A stretch of DNA of 25,422 bases. Source: DASZHJ01 sp035507155 (GTDB lineage Bacteria > Pseudomonadota > Alphaproteobacteria > ATCC43930 > CGMCC-115725). Every line of letters begins with the position of its first letter. Position 1 is the first letter of the stretch. Of this stretch, positions 6,867 to 14,571 are shown one piece after another. A program made the position numbers and the translations under genes. A model generated the notes under the pieces. That model saw nothing but the letters and a program-made list of their open reading frames with translations, searched no databases and was not told the origin of the DNA. The stretch covers positions 1 to 25,422 of the forward strand of contig DATJOK010000186.1 in NCBI GenBank assembly GCA_035507155.1, written 5' to 3'.

Positions 6867-7734
6867 CGGCGGCGTCCGGTACCTCGGTGCGGCGGGTCTC
6901 GCAGTAGTCGCTGTCGGAACAGACGAACATGCGGCCGCCCTGATCATCGGTGATGACCTCATCGAGGAAGCTGTCCACCGCGCCGCAGAGCGCACAGGGC
7001 CGATCCCACCGCTCGACGGTGAAGGGATGGTCCTCGAAATCGAGGCTCTTCACCTCCGTATAAGGCGGGATCGCGTAGATGCGTTTCTCGCGGCCGGCGC
7101 CGAACAGCAGCAGCGCCGGATTGCGGTCGAGCTTGGGATTGTCGAATTTCGGGATCGGCGACGGGCTTGCCAGGTAGCGTCCATGCACCATGACCGGATA
7201 GTCGTAGGACTTGGCGATCCGCCCGTGGGTCGCCACGTCCTCGTAGAGATGCACCTGCATGAGGCCGTAATCGGCGAGCGCATGGAGCTTCAGCGTCTCG
7301 CTCTCCCGCGGCTCGAGCCAGCGGAGCGGCTCGGGGATCGGCACCTGGAAGACCATGATCTGGCCTTCGCGGAGCGGTGTCTCAGGGATGCGGTGACGAC
7401 TCTGGATCACCGTCGCTTCCATGGTATGGGTCGTGGTCCTGACGCCGGCGGTCTTGGCAAAGAGGCGACGGATGTTGACGGCGTTGGTGGTGTCGTCGGC
7501 GCCCTGATCGATCACCTTCAAGGTGTCGTCGGCGCCGAGGATCGCCGCCGTCACCTGGATGCCGCCAGTGCCCCAACCATAGGGAAGCGGCATCTCGCGG
7601 CTGGCGAAGGGCACCTGATGGCCGGGGACCGCGATCGCCTTCAGGATCGCGCGCCGGATCATCTTCTTGGTCTGCTCGTCGAGATAGGCGAAGTTGAAGG
7701 GCTGCGAGGGCAGACCGTTGCCACGCGCGCCCAT
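6859..7734 (-). CDS. phnJ: PhnJ, radical-SAM C-P lyase catalytic subunit
   Basis: The subunit that breaks the C-P bond by radical chemistry, converting ribose 1-(alkylphosphonate) 5-phosphate into 5-phosphoribosyl 1,2-cyclic phosphate plus the alkane. The 291 residues align to E. coli PhnJ apparently without gaps and with a six-residue offset. The cysteine motif C-x2-C-x21-C-x5-C is intact (C247, C250, C272, C278; CSDSDYC ends it), and the radical-bearing glycine (E. coli G32) is present as G38 in AVPGHQVPF. The long identical block KVIDQGADDTTNAV is also clear. The start ATG at 7734 shares one base with the phnI stop (TGATG); the frame is open upstream but a longer start would read through phnI. 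Confidence 0.98.
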   Translation of the reverse strand: MGARGNGLPSQPFNFAYLDEQTKKMIRRAILKAIAVPGHQVPFASREMPLPYGWGTGGIQVTAAILGADDTLKVIDQGADDTTNAVNIRRLFAKTAGVRTTTHTMEATVIQSRHRIPETPLREGQIMVFQVPIPEPLRWLEPRESETLKLHALADYGLMQVHLYEDVATHGRIAKSYDYPVMVHGRYLASPSPIPKFDNPKLDRNPALLLFGAGREKRIYAIPPYTEVKSLDFEDHPFTVERWDRPCALCGAVDSFLDEVITDDQGGRMFVCSDSDYCETRRTEVPDAADD

Positions 7735-8837
7735 CACTCCGCCGCCTCCGTCGAGGGCCGGCTCTGCGCCCGCTCCCACTCCGCGCGCATTTCCCGGACC
7801 ATGGTGAGCTCGGACTGGAAATCGACGTAGTGAGGGAGTTTCAGGTGCTGCACGAAGCCCGAGGCCTCCACATTGTCGCTGTGGGAGAGCACAAACTCCT
7901 CGTCCTGGGCCGGGGCTCCGCTCTCCTCGCCAAGCTCGCGCGCCCGCAGCGCGCGGTCGACCAGCGCCATGGCCATGGCCTTGCGTTCGGACCTGCCGAA
8001 GACCAATCCATACCCTCGGGTGAACTGCGGTGGCGTCTCCGACGATCCCTTGAACTGGTTCACCATGTCGCATTCGGTGACGGTGATCTCTGCAATCTCG
8101 ATCGCGAAGCCGAGCTCGGGCGGCACATATTCGACGCTCACCGTTCCCATGCGGATCTCGCCAGCGAAGGGATGCGTGCTGCCGTAGCCGCGCTGGGTCG
8201 AGTAGCCGAGGGCAAGCAGGAACCCTTCGTCGCCACGCGCCAGGTTCTGCAATCGAAGCGCGCGAGGAGTCGGGAAACCGAGCGGCGCCTGGGTCAGATC
8301 GGGAACGTCATCACTCCGGGCCGCCGGCGGCGGCTCGATCAGCCCCTCCCTGCCGAGGAGATCGGCAACCCTGGGTATCATCGATGCTGCATCGACCGCG
8401 GCGGTCTCGACCGGTTCAGCCTGCGCTGCCGTCCCGGCGAGATCGAAATCCAGCAACCGGTGGGTATAGTCGAACGTCGGCCCGAGCACCTGTCCGCCCG
8501 GCACGTCCTTGAAGGTGGCGGAGATCCGCCGCTCCATGAGCATCGCCGCGGTATCCATCGGCTGCGCGTCGCCAAGGCGCGGCAGGGTCGTGCGGTAAGC
8601 GCGCAACAGGAAGATCGCCTCGATGAGGTCGCCCCGCGCCTGCTTGATCGCCAGCGCCGCCAGGGCGGGGTCGTAGAGCGCCCCCTCGCCCATGACGCGA
8701 TCGACGGCGAGGGTGAGCTGTTCGCCGATCTGGACAAGGCTCAGCTCCGGAACGGCGGGGTCGCCGCGCCGCTCCTCGGCGACCAGACGCTCGGCGTTGG
8801 CGATCGCCCGCTCGCCGCCCTTGACCGCGACGTACAT
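7734..8837 (-). CDS. phnI: PhnI, nucleosidase subunit of the C-P lyase core complex
   Basis: A 367-residue protein (E. coli PhnI has 354) starting MYVAVKGGERAIANAERLVA, typical of the family. PhnI swaps the adenine of ATP for the phosphonate within the PhnGHIJ complex, giving ribose 1-phosphonate 5-triphosphate. Characteristic segments such as LRLQNLARGDEGFLLALGYS, YGSTHPFAGEIRMG and GYGLVFGRSERKAMAMALVD are present. The gene begins directly after the phnH stop, with no intervening base. Confidence 0.97.
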   Translation of the reverse strand: MYVAVKGGERAIANAERLVAEERRGDPAVPELSLVQIGEQLTLAVDRVMGEGALYDPALAALAIKQARGDLIEAIFLLRAYRTTLPRLGDAQPMDTAAMLMERRISATFKDVPGGQVLGPTFDYTHRLLDFDLAGTAAQAEPVETAAVDAASMIPRVADLLGREGLIEPPPAARSDDVPDLTQAPLGFPTPRALRLQNLARGDEGFLLALGYSTQRGYGSTHPFAGEIRMGTVSVEYVPPELGFAIEIAEITVTECDMVNQFKGSSETPPQFTRGYGLVFGRSERKAMAMALVDRALRARELGEESGAPAQDEEFVLSHSDNVEASGFVQHLKLPHYVDFQSELTMVREMRAEWERAQSRPSTEAAE

Positions 8838-9440
8838 TCAGACCTCCACCCGGACGGTACGCGGCAGCACCGCGATCGCCTCCGGGGCCGCGAAGACCAC
8901 GTCGACACCGCAGGGATAGAGCTCTGCATTGCGCCGCCATTGTTGCCAGAAGGCGGCCGCGATGCCATCCACCCGCAGCGACATCTGGCTCGCGATGCCC
9001 GGACCGGTGAGGCGTACACGCTCGCTATAGGCAAAGCCCGGAACCTGCAGGATGACCGTCGTCGACCGCTCCGGGCACTCCGGCTCGCCGACGGCGAAGC
9101 GGCCGAGATCGACTGCATCGGGGGCTCCGACGAGCGCGAAGGCCGCGCCTTCCGGCGCCTCGACGATCGGCGCGCCGCAATGGAAGCGCAGGAACATCCG
9201 CACCGGCTCGATGTCGAGGATGGGGTCGAGCCAGAGCGGCGTGCCGTGATCGATCAGGGTGAGCGCGAGCGCGGCGACGCCGGTGCTCAACGGCGGTGGC
9301 GGCGCCAGCACCGGCGGCAGCACCACCACGCGCCCCGGATGAGCGAACGCCTCCAACAGCCGACGGAATACCCGCTGCGTGTCATGGACCGGATCTGCGA
9401 AGCCCGGGCTCGGGTCGGCGGTGGTCGTCATCGAGCTCAT
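8838..9440 (-). CDS. phnH: PhnH, C-P lyase core complex subunit
   Basis: A 200-residue subunit of the PhnGHIJ complex (E. coli PhnH has 194). The N-terminal part PGFADPVHDTQRVFRRLLEA and the motif EAFAHPGRVVVLP are typical. PhnH has no known catalytic residues and acts as a structural subunit. The start ATG at 9440 overlaps the phnG stop by four bases (ATGA); the frame is open upstream, but an earlier start would lie inside phnG. A second ATG three codons later is possible. Confidence 0.96.
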   Translation of the reverse strand: MSSMTTTADPSPGFADPVHDTQRVFRRLLEAFAHPGRVVVLPPVLAPPPPLSTGVAALALTLIDHGTPLWLDPILDIEPVRMFLRFHCGAPIVEAPEGAAFALVGAPDAVDLGRFAVGEPECPERSTTVILQVPGFAYSERVRLTGPGIASQMSLRVDGIAAAFWQQWRRNAELYPCGVDVVFAAPEAIAVLPRTVRVEV

Positions 9441-9889
9441 ATGCCCGCCTCCCGCGCCACGGTGAAGAAGTCGACCTTGGTGGCGGCTGCACGCGAGACG
9501 ATGCGCTGGCGTGCGGCCGCTTGCGCCGCTGCGAGCGGCGCGACGATGCCGCGCTCGACGGCTTCGCGATAGGCATCGCCCTGCAGCAGCGCGTCGCAGA
9601 GCGCCACCGTCTGCGCATGGCGCGCATCGGTGCCGCCGACATAGCCGTGCCCGACCGTGCCATCCGCCAGCATCACGGAGCAGCGGGTCACCGTCATCTC
9701 TCCGAGATTGAAAGGCGCGCCGCTGCCGCTCACCCGTCCCCGCAGCATCACCAGCCCTGTCTCGGGCGCGCGCAGAAGACGGAATGCGGGCGAGAGCCCG
9801 AGATCCTGCCAGCAACGCGTCAGCTCCCCCGGCGCGGCCTTGGCCAACACCCCGAGAAGTCGTCGGCGATCTTCCGCGGCAAGCGCCAT
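9437..9889 (-). CDS. phnG: PhnG, C-P lyase core complex subunit
   Basis: A 150-residue protein, the normal PhnG length, needed with PhnH and PhnI for formation of the ribose phosphonate intermediate. Family features include the start RRRLLGVLAKAAPGEL, the central FNLGEMTVTRCSVMLADG and VGHGYVGGTDARHAQTVALC, and the end VDFFTVAREAGI. The ATG at 9889 follows the phnE stop by eight bases. The frame stays open far upstream (to about 10822), which is a shadow of phnE and phnC and not part of the gene. Confidence 0.96.
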   Translation of the reverse strand: MALAAEDRRRLLGVLAKAAPGELTRCWQDLGLSPAFRLLRAPETGLVMLRGRVSGSGAPFNLGEMTVTRCSVMLADGTVGHGYVGGTDARHAQTVALCDALLQGDAYREAVERGIVAPLAAAQAAARQRIVSRAAATKVDFFTVAREAGI

Positions 9890-9897
9890 GGCTCGCC

Positions 9898-10719
9898 TCA
9901 GAGCACCAGGCGGCGAAGCGCCGCGGAAATCCGCTCCGCCGCCATCACCAGTACGAAAGTCACCAGCAACAGCAGGGAGACCTCCCGGTACTGGAACAGG
10001 TTCATGGCAGTGAGCAGCTGGAAGCCAAGGCCGCCAGCTCCCACGAAGCCCAGCACCAGGGAGGAGCGCAGGTTCTCGTCGAACCTGTAGAGACCGATTC
10101 CGAGCAGCGATGGCGCCACCGACGGCACGACCGCGTGGGTGAAAATCTGCAGCCGCCCGGCGCCGGTGAGGGTGAGCGCCTCCACCGGCCCCATGTCCAT
10201 GTCCTCGATCACCTCCGAGAACAGCCGCCCGAGCATGCCGATCGAATGCACCGCCACCGCGCAGCCGCCCGGGAACGGGCCGAGGCCGACGGCAGTCACG
10301 AACAGCAAAGCCCAGACCAGATCCGGCACAGCACGCGCAAAGGCGATGATCCCGCGCGCGAGATAATAGAGCGGCCGCGCTGGCGTCACGTTGGCGGCGG
10401 CAAGCACCGAGAGCGGCAGTGCCATGATGATGCCGGCGACGGTGCCGAAAAGGGCGATATCGATGGTTTCCAGCGCCGGCCACGCCACGGTGCCGATCTT
10501 GCTGACATCGGGCGGCGTCGCCCGGCGGATGATGTCCGCCATGCCGTGAATGCCGGTGATGAAGTCCTGCGGCCGGACCTCCACCACGATCAGTGATTGC
10601 GCGAAGAGGATCGCGACGCCGAAGACGATCAGGAATTTGAGCGCCCGTGCGCCGGCGCTCTCGCTTGAGAAGCGTGCCGCGGGCCGGGCGACGTCGGCCG
10701 TCACCGCCTGCGGCCTCAC
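9898..10719 (-). CDS. phnE: PhnE, phosphonate ABC transporter permease
   Basis: Inner-membrane permease of 273 residues with about six hydrophobic segments (first at residues about 27-47). The typical PhnE segments LARGIIAFARAVPDLVWALL and FPGGCAVAVHSIGMLGRLFS are seen, together with the EAA-like loop MGPVEALTLTGAGRLQIF. There is one phnE, whereas some rhizobia carry phnE1 and phnE2. The start is GTG at 10719, in a GTGA overlap with the phnC stop. Confidence 0.96.
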   Translation of the reverse strand: MRPQAVTADVARPAARFSSESAGARALKFLIVFGVAILFAQSLIVVEVRPQDFITGIHGMADIIRRATPPDVSKIGTVAWPALETIDIALFGTVAGIIMALPLSVLAAANVTPARPLYYLARGIIAFARAVPDLVWALLFVTAVGLGPFPGGCAVAVHSIGMLGRLFSEVIEDMDMGPVEALTLTGAGRLQIFTHAVVPSVAPSLLGIGLYRFDENLRSSLVLGFVGAGGLGFQLLTAMNLFQYREVSLLLLVTFVLVMAAERISAALRRLVL

Positions 10720-11456
10720 GCCGCCTTCGCTGCGTAGAGGGTGGAGACCGCGCCGGCCGAGGCCTGGGCCGGCAGATCGAATTGGATGGCGCCATCACGG
10801 ATGCCGACGATCCGATCGGCATACCGATAAGCCAGCTCCGGCTGATGCAGCACGCAGATAACGGCGAGATTGTCCTCGGTCGCCAGCCGCCGCAGCAGCC
10901 GCATGATATCCTCCGCCGCCTCCGGATCGAGACTCGCGACCGGTTCGTCGGCCAGCAGCACGCGCGGCCGCTGCGCCAGCGCGCGGGCGATGGCGCAGCG
11001 CTGGGCCTGGCCCCCCGAGAGCGTCCCTGCCCGCTGTTCCGCCTGCGCCTCGAGCGCCACCTCGGCGAGGCAGCGACGGGCGAAATCCAGCTCCTGCCGC
11101 GGCAGCAGGCCGAGACGGGTCCGGAGATCGTTGTACCGACCGAGCGCGCCGCAGGCGACGTTAGCCAGCACGCTGCGGCGCTTCACCAGATTGGCATGCT
11201 GGGAAATCATCGCCAGCGCGGTGCGCGCGCGACGCAGCGCGCGACCGCTGAGCCTGGTCAGGTCGTTGTCGTTCACCTTGACGGCGCCCTCGGTGGGATC
11301 GATCAGGCGGACGATGCAGCGCAGCAGCGTCGATTTGCCGCTGCCATTGCTGCCGAGGACGATGACGAGCTCACCGGCCTCGACCTTCAGGCTCACCTGG
11401 CGGAGCGCGACCCTGCCCGTGGGATACCGTTTGGAGAGCTGAGTAACCTCGAGCAT
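10716..11456 (-). CDS. phnC: PhnC, phosphonate ABC transporter ATPase
   Basis: A 246-residue ATPase that powers phosphonate import through PhnE. Walker A GSNGSGKSTLLRC, signature LSGGQAQRCAIARAL, and Walker B VLLADEPVASLDPEAAEDIM are all intact, and the H-loop reads ICVLHQPELAYRY. The MISQHANLVKRRSVLANVAC segment is characteristic of PhnC. It follows phnD by 27 bases, so the transporter genes are in the order D-C-E. Confidence 0.96.
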   Translation of the reverse strand: MLEVTQLSKRYPTGRVALRQVSLKVEAGELVIVLGSNGSGKSTLLRCIVRLIDPTEGAVKVNDNDLTRLSGRALRRARTALAMISQHANLVKRRSVLANVACGALGRYNDLRTRLGLLPRQELDFARRCLAEVALEAQAEQRAGTLSGGQAQRCAIARALAQRPRVLLADEPVASLDPEAAEDIMRLLRRLATEDNLAVICVLHQPELAYRYADRIVGIRDGAIQFDLPAQASAGAVSTLYAAKAA

Positions 11457-11483
11457 GGCCGTCTCCGCCTTGCGATTGCTGGA

Positions 11484-12392
11484 TCAGTCGAGCTTGGCCA
11501 GATCGATGTGGAGCGTATCCACGAGATCCCGCACGATGTTGTAGTCGCTGTCCTTGGCCGGCACGAAGCGGGCGCCGCTGGAACCGATGATCTTGAGATC
11601 GTTCGGCGACAGCTCCGAGAGATCGAGGGTCTGCAGGATGGTGGTCACGCGGGCCTTGAAGCCCGCCGGCAGGTCGCCGCGCACCGTGATGGGATCGATC
11701 GGAATCGGGTCCGACTTCCACAGCGTGATGTAGTCGGTCTCCTTGTAGGAGCCGGCGATCTTCGCGGCTTCGATTTCCTGGCTGTTGAGCTCACCAGCCT
11801 CCACCTTGTGATTGCGCAGCGCTTCGAAGGAGGCGCCGTGGCTGCCGGCGTAGAAGCCTTTCACGTCCTTGTCGGGATCGATGTTGTTCTTGCGCATGGC
11901 GAAGGCGGGATAGAGGTGGCCTGAGGTGGAGGCCGGGTCCGAGAACGCGAAGGAGTGACCCGGCAGATCCTTCATGCTCGTCACTGGCGAGCCCGGCCAG
12001 CTGACGATGCTCGCGGTATAGGTCTCGGCCTTGCCATCCTTGGCACCGAAGGTGGCGACCGCCTCGGCCTTGGCGACCTGATGCGCCAGTACATAACCGA
12101 GAGGGCCGAACTCGCCCAGCTCCAGCTTGCCGTTCCGCATCGCCTCGATCTCGGCGTTGTAGTTGGTGGTGATCTGCATCTTCACGTCGCAGCCGAGCTT
12201 CTTGGCCAGGAGCTGACCGATATGGTCGTAGATCGGCACCAGCTTCGGCGCCGCCTCGTAAGGCTCGACGCCGAAGCGGACGACGCCGCCGTTCGGGCAA
12301 TCGTCGGCGGCAGCGGAGGCGGGCAGCGGCGCCACGGCGGCGATGGCGGCGGCGAAAGCCGCTATGGAAATGACGGTTGAACGCGAGCGCAT
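11484..12392 (-). CDS. phnD: PhnD, phosphonate-binding periplasmic protein
   Basis: A 302-residue periplasmic binding protein, first gene of the phn operon. A signal peptide with a hydrophobic core (VISIAAFAAAIAAVAPLPAS) is followed by mature sequence DDCPNGGVVRFGVEPYEAA. PhnD family motifs YVLAHQ, FAFSDPASTSGHLYPAFAMR and YAGSHGASFEAL are visible; the last carries the ligand-binding serine and threonine region. A strong ribosome-binding site, GGGGGAGAGG, lies a few bases upstream of the ATG at 12392. It delivers phosphonates such as 2-aminoethylphosphonate or methylphosphonate; specificity cannot be read here. Regulation is probably by phosphate starvation, with only a weak Pho-box candidate about 105 bases upstream. 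Confidence 0.95.
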   Translation of the reverse strand: MRSRSTVISIAAFAAAIAAVAPLPASAAADDCPNGGVVRFGVEPYEAAPKLVPIYDHIGQLLAKKLGCDVKMQITTNYNAEIEAMRNGKLELGEFGPLGYVLAHQVAKAEAVATFGAKDGKAETYTASIVSWPGSPVTSMKDLPGHSFAFSDPASTSGHLYPAFAMRKNNIDPDKDVKGFYAGSHGASFEALRNHKVEAGELNSQEIEAAKIAGSYKETDYITLWKSDPIPIDPITVRGDLPAGFKARVTTILQTLDLSELSPNDLKIIGSSGARFVPAKDSDYNIVRDLVDTLHIDLAKLD

Positions 12393-12496
12393 GAGACCTC
12401 TCCCCCTTGTTGGCAGTCTGGCGGCAGGCGTCTTCGCGCCGATGACCGCGCGGCCGCACGTTAGCGCTGGCTCGGCGACTCAAATCTTGCATTGCC

Positions 12497-12514
12497 GTGA
12501 CGGATCGATGTCGC
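12497..12514 (-). promoter_or_regulatory. Weak Pho-box-like site upstream of phnD
   Basis: On the minus strand GCGACAT-CGAT-CCGTCAC matches CTGTCAT-N4-CTGTCAT at 9 of 14 positions with correct spacing. It ends about 105 bases before the phnD start. The -10 region after it is poor. Reported because phn operons are usually PhoB targets; by sequence alone it is weak. Confidence 0.2.
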
Positions 12515-12542
12515 TTTCGAGTCGCCGCGTGGTTGCCTCACC

Positions 12543-12564
12543 AGCGGGCGGATCGCCGCCCGCT
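12543..12564. repeat. GC-rich perfect hairpin
   Basis: GCGGGCGG (12544-12551) and CCGCCCGC (12556-12563) form a perfect 8-bp stem with loop ATCG, extended by one A-T pair. Only three T residues follow on the plus strand, so it is a poor terminator. It could be a repeat element or a structure in the liv leader. Confidence 0.4.
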
Positions 12565-12706
12565 TTGCGGGTGCTCGGGCCCGCGAGGCTCGACAGACTC
12601 GATTTCATGATATGGTCTGGTGCATGCGAGACTTGCCGAAGGGTAGAACAAGCGCTCGCGCCAACCGTGGCGACTGAACCGCCCGGATGAACTAGAGGGA
12701 GGGGCG

Positions 12707-12763
12707 ATGACGGCAGTAATGCCGCGACTTTCGGGGGAGCCCGCGGATGGGACTCCAGTTTGA
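12707..12763 (+). CDS. Possible 18-codon leader ORF overlapping the livH start
   Basis: An ATG at 12707 is preceded by the purine tract AGAGGGAGGGG at good distance for ribosome binding. It opens an ORF of 18 codons (MTAVMPRLSGEPADGTPV) that ends at TGA 12761-12763, 14 bases inside livH in another frame. The livH ATG at 12747 has its own site GGGGGAG, located inside this ORF. Translation of the leader could therefore influence livH initiation. It may equally be chance. No runs of a single amino acid, as in attenuation leaders, are present. Confidence 0.25.
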   Translation: MTAVMPRLSGEPADGTPV

Positions 12764-13622
12764 TCTCCTGATCGACGCGCTCGCCGCCGGGTTGCTCCTG
12801 GGCGGCTTCTATGCGGTGGTGACCGTGGGAGTGTCGATCTCCTTCGGGATGCTGGATATCGTCAACATTGCCCATCCAGCCTTCATCATGCTCGGCTCCT
12901 ATGCTGCATTCGTGCTGAACAGCAGCTTGGGATTGGATCCGATACTCGGCAGCCTCCTGGTGTTGCCGCTTTTTTATGCATTGGGAGATCTGGTCTATCG
13001 GATCTATCACGTCGCGTTCGAGCGGCGGGGCCAGGAGTCCCTGCGCGGGCTGGCCTTCTTCTTCGGCCTGCTGTTCGTGACCGAGGTGGGCTTGGTGCTT
13101 GCCTTCGGGGTCGACTACCGCTTTGTCGAGGCGCCCTATATCGGCCCAAGCCTGCATTTCGGCTTTGTCGACCTGCCGCTGCGCATGCTGGTGCCATTCG
13201 TGGTGTCGCTGCTGCTGCTTGCCGGGTTGCAGTATTACCTATCCCGCACCTTCATTGGTCGAGCCATCGCCGCGGTTTCCCAGGACGCTGAGGCGCTCCG
13301 TCTGATGGCCGCCGATCCCGTCCGCATCAAACGGACGGCCTTCGCCCTCTCGATCGCCACTGCCTCGATTGCCGGCGCGCTCCTGATCGTCATCCAGCCG
13401 GTCGAGCCTTCCATGGGCAGGGACTATATCGGGCGGGTCTTCGCGATCTGCGTCCTTGGCGGCATGGGCAGCTTTCCCGGCACGTTGCTGGGCGCGCTGC
13501 TGCTGGGAGTGGTCGAAAGCCTCACCGCGACCTTCTACGGACCTTCCTGGTCGCCGGCGGTCGCGTTCGGCTTCCTGCTCCTCACCCTCGCCTTCCGGCC
13601 CGCCGGCCTCCTCGGACGATAG
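12747..13622 (+). CDS. livH: LivH-type branched-chain amino acid/HAAT ABC transporter permease
   Basis: Inner-membrane permease of 291 residues, normal for LivH. About eight membrane segments are present. The family segments ISFGMLDIVNIAHPAFIMLG near the N-terminus, FIGRAIAAVSQDAEALRLMA in the cytoplasmic loop, and RVFAICVLGGMGSFPGTLLG near the end are clear. Start: ATG at 12747 with site GGGGGAG. It is first gene of a rightward operon with livM, livG and livF. HAAT transporters import branched-chain amino acids, amides, urea or aromatic acids, and the ligand is set by the binding protein, which is missing here. Confidence 0.93.
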   Translation: MGLQFDLLIDALAAGLLLGGFYAVVTVGVSISFGMLDIVNIAHPAFIMLGSYAAFVLNSSLGLDPILGSLLVLPLFYALGDLVYRIYHVAFERRGQESLRGLAFFFGLLFVTEVGLVLAFGVDYRFVEAPYIGPSLHFGFVDLPLRMLVPFVVSLLLLAGLQYYLSRTFIGRAIAAVSQDAEALRLMAADPVRIKRTAFALSIATASIAGALLIVIQPVEPSMGRDYIGRVFAICVLGGMGSFPGTLLGALLLGVVESLTATFYGPSWSPAVAFGFLLLTLAFRPAGLLGR

Positions 13623-13626
13623 CCGC

Positions 13627-14571
13627 GTGCGATCCCGCTTCTTCTTCTTCGTGGCCCTCGCCGCATGCGCGCTCCTGTTCGAGCTGCTGCGTCTCGCGGA
13701 GAACGAATACCTCTTCTTCGCCGGCTACGTGATCCTGCAATACGTGGTGCTCGCCACCGCCTGGAACATCCTCGGCGGCTATACCGGTTACGTGAATTTC
13801 GGCAGCGCCGCCTTCTTCGCGCTGGGCGCCTACAGCTCGGTGGCCCTCGGCAAGCTTGTCGCGGTGCCGATTCCAGTGCTGGTCCTCGCGGGCGGCCTCG
13901 TCTCCGGTCTCGTCGGTCTCGGCATGGGCTATCTCACGCTCAGGCTGCGCGGCGTGTTCTTTGCCATCGCGACGCTCGCGCTCGCGGTCGTGGTGCAGAC
14001 CCTGATCACCAATTGGGATTTCGTCGGCGGCTCGCGCGGCGCCTACACCATGCGGCCGATGGTGGTGCCGGTGCTCGGGAGTTATGTGCAATACCTATTC
14101 GTGGTGATGCTGGTGCTCTCCGCGGTGGCGGTATCGATCGCCCGCGCCATCGAGCGCTCTCGTCTCGGCTATGGCTTCGCCACCATCAGGGACGACGAGG
14201 CCGCAGCGGAAGCCTCGGGAGTGCCGACGCTCCGCCTGAAGCTGGTGGCAACGGCCCTCAGCGGCGCGCTCATGGGTATGGCGGGGGCGCCGCTTCCCTA
14301 TTATGTGACTTATCTCGATCCTGCCTCCGGCTTCAGCCTCGCCTATGCCGTCAACAGTATCGCCATGCCCTTGGTGGGCGGCATGACCAGCTGGGCCGGG
14401 CCGATCATCGGTGCCATTCTGCTCGGCACCATCCAGCAGGCCGCCACTGTCAGCAACCTCTTCGGCGATCATCCCGAGATCAATCTCCTCGTCGTCGGAT
14501 TGCTGCTGATTGTCTTCGTGATCGCAGCGCCGAACGGCGTCGTGGGACTGCTGCAGCGGCGGGCGCGATGA
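13627..14571 (+). CDS. livM: LivM-type HAAT ABC transporter permease
   Basis: Second permease of the heterodimer, 314 residues. The conserved segments YVVLATAWNILGGYTGYVNF and GSAAFFALGAYSSVALG, then SRLGYGFATIRDDEAAAEAS and a C-terminal AAPNGVVGLLQRRAR, fit the LivM family. The frame is open upstream into livH, but the GTG at 13627, four bases after the livH stop, gives the usual short N-terminus before the first membrane segment. It overlaps livG by four bases (ATGA). Confidence 0.93.
   Translation: MRSRFFFFVALAACALLFELLRLAENEYLFFAGYVILQYVVLATAWNILGGYTGYVNFGSAAFFALGAYSSVALGKLVAVPIPVLVLAGGLVSGLVGLGMGYLTLRLRGVFFAIATLALAVVVQTLITNWDFVGGSRGAYTMRPMVVPVLGSYVQYLFVVMLVLSAVAVSIARAIERSRLGYGFATIRDDEAAAEASGVPTLRLKLVATALSGALMGMAGAPLPYYVTYLDPASGFSLAYAVNSIAMPLVGGMTSWAGPIIGAILLGTIQQAATVSNLFGDHPEINLLVVGLLLIVFVIAAPNGVVGLLQRRAR

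Larger units (their letters stand above)
12393..12746. other. Divergent intergenic region between phnD and livH
   Basis: This 354-base stretch must hold the promoters of both the leftward phn operon and the rightward liv operon. Seen in it are the phnD ribosome-binding site at its left end, a weak Pho-box-like sequence (12497-12514, minus), a GC-rich hairpin (12543-12564), a possible rightward promoter (TCGACA 12590-12595 and TATGGT 12611-12616, spacing only 15), and an 18-codon leader ORF just before livH. No larger gene is convincing on either strand. Confidence 0.6.

Noticed and set aside
7830..9572. Plus-strand ORF of 580 codons opposite phnI, phnH and part of phnG
   Set aside because: Shadow of the phn genes; it spans three genuine genes and has no recognisable domain.
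9437..10822. Long open version of phnG (461 codons)
   Set aside because: The first 311 codons read through phnE and phnC in the wrong frame; only the last 150 residues resemble PhnG.
10647..11924. Plus-strand ORF of 425 codons opposite phnE, phnC and phnD
   Set aside because: Shadow ORF with low-complexity composition and no family features.
12543..12564. GC-rich hairpin as a terminator
   Set aside because: Only three T residues follow and it lies between divergent genes, where no transcript needs to end.
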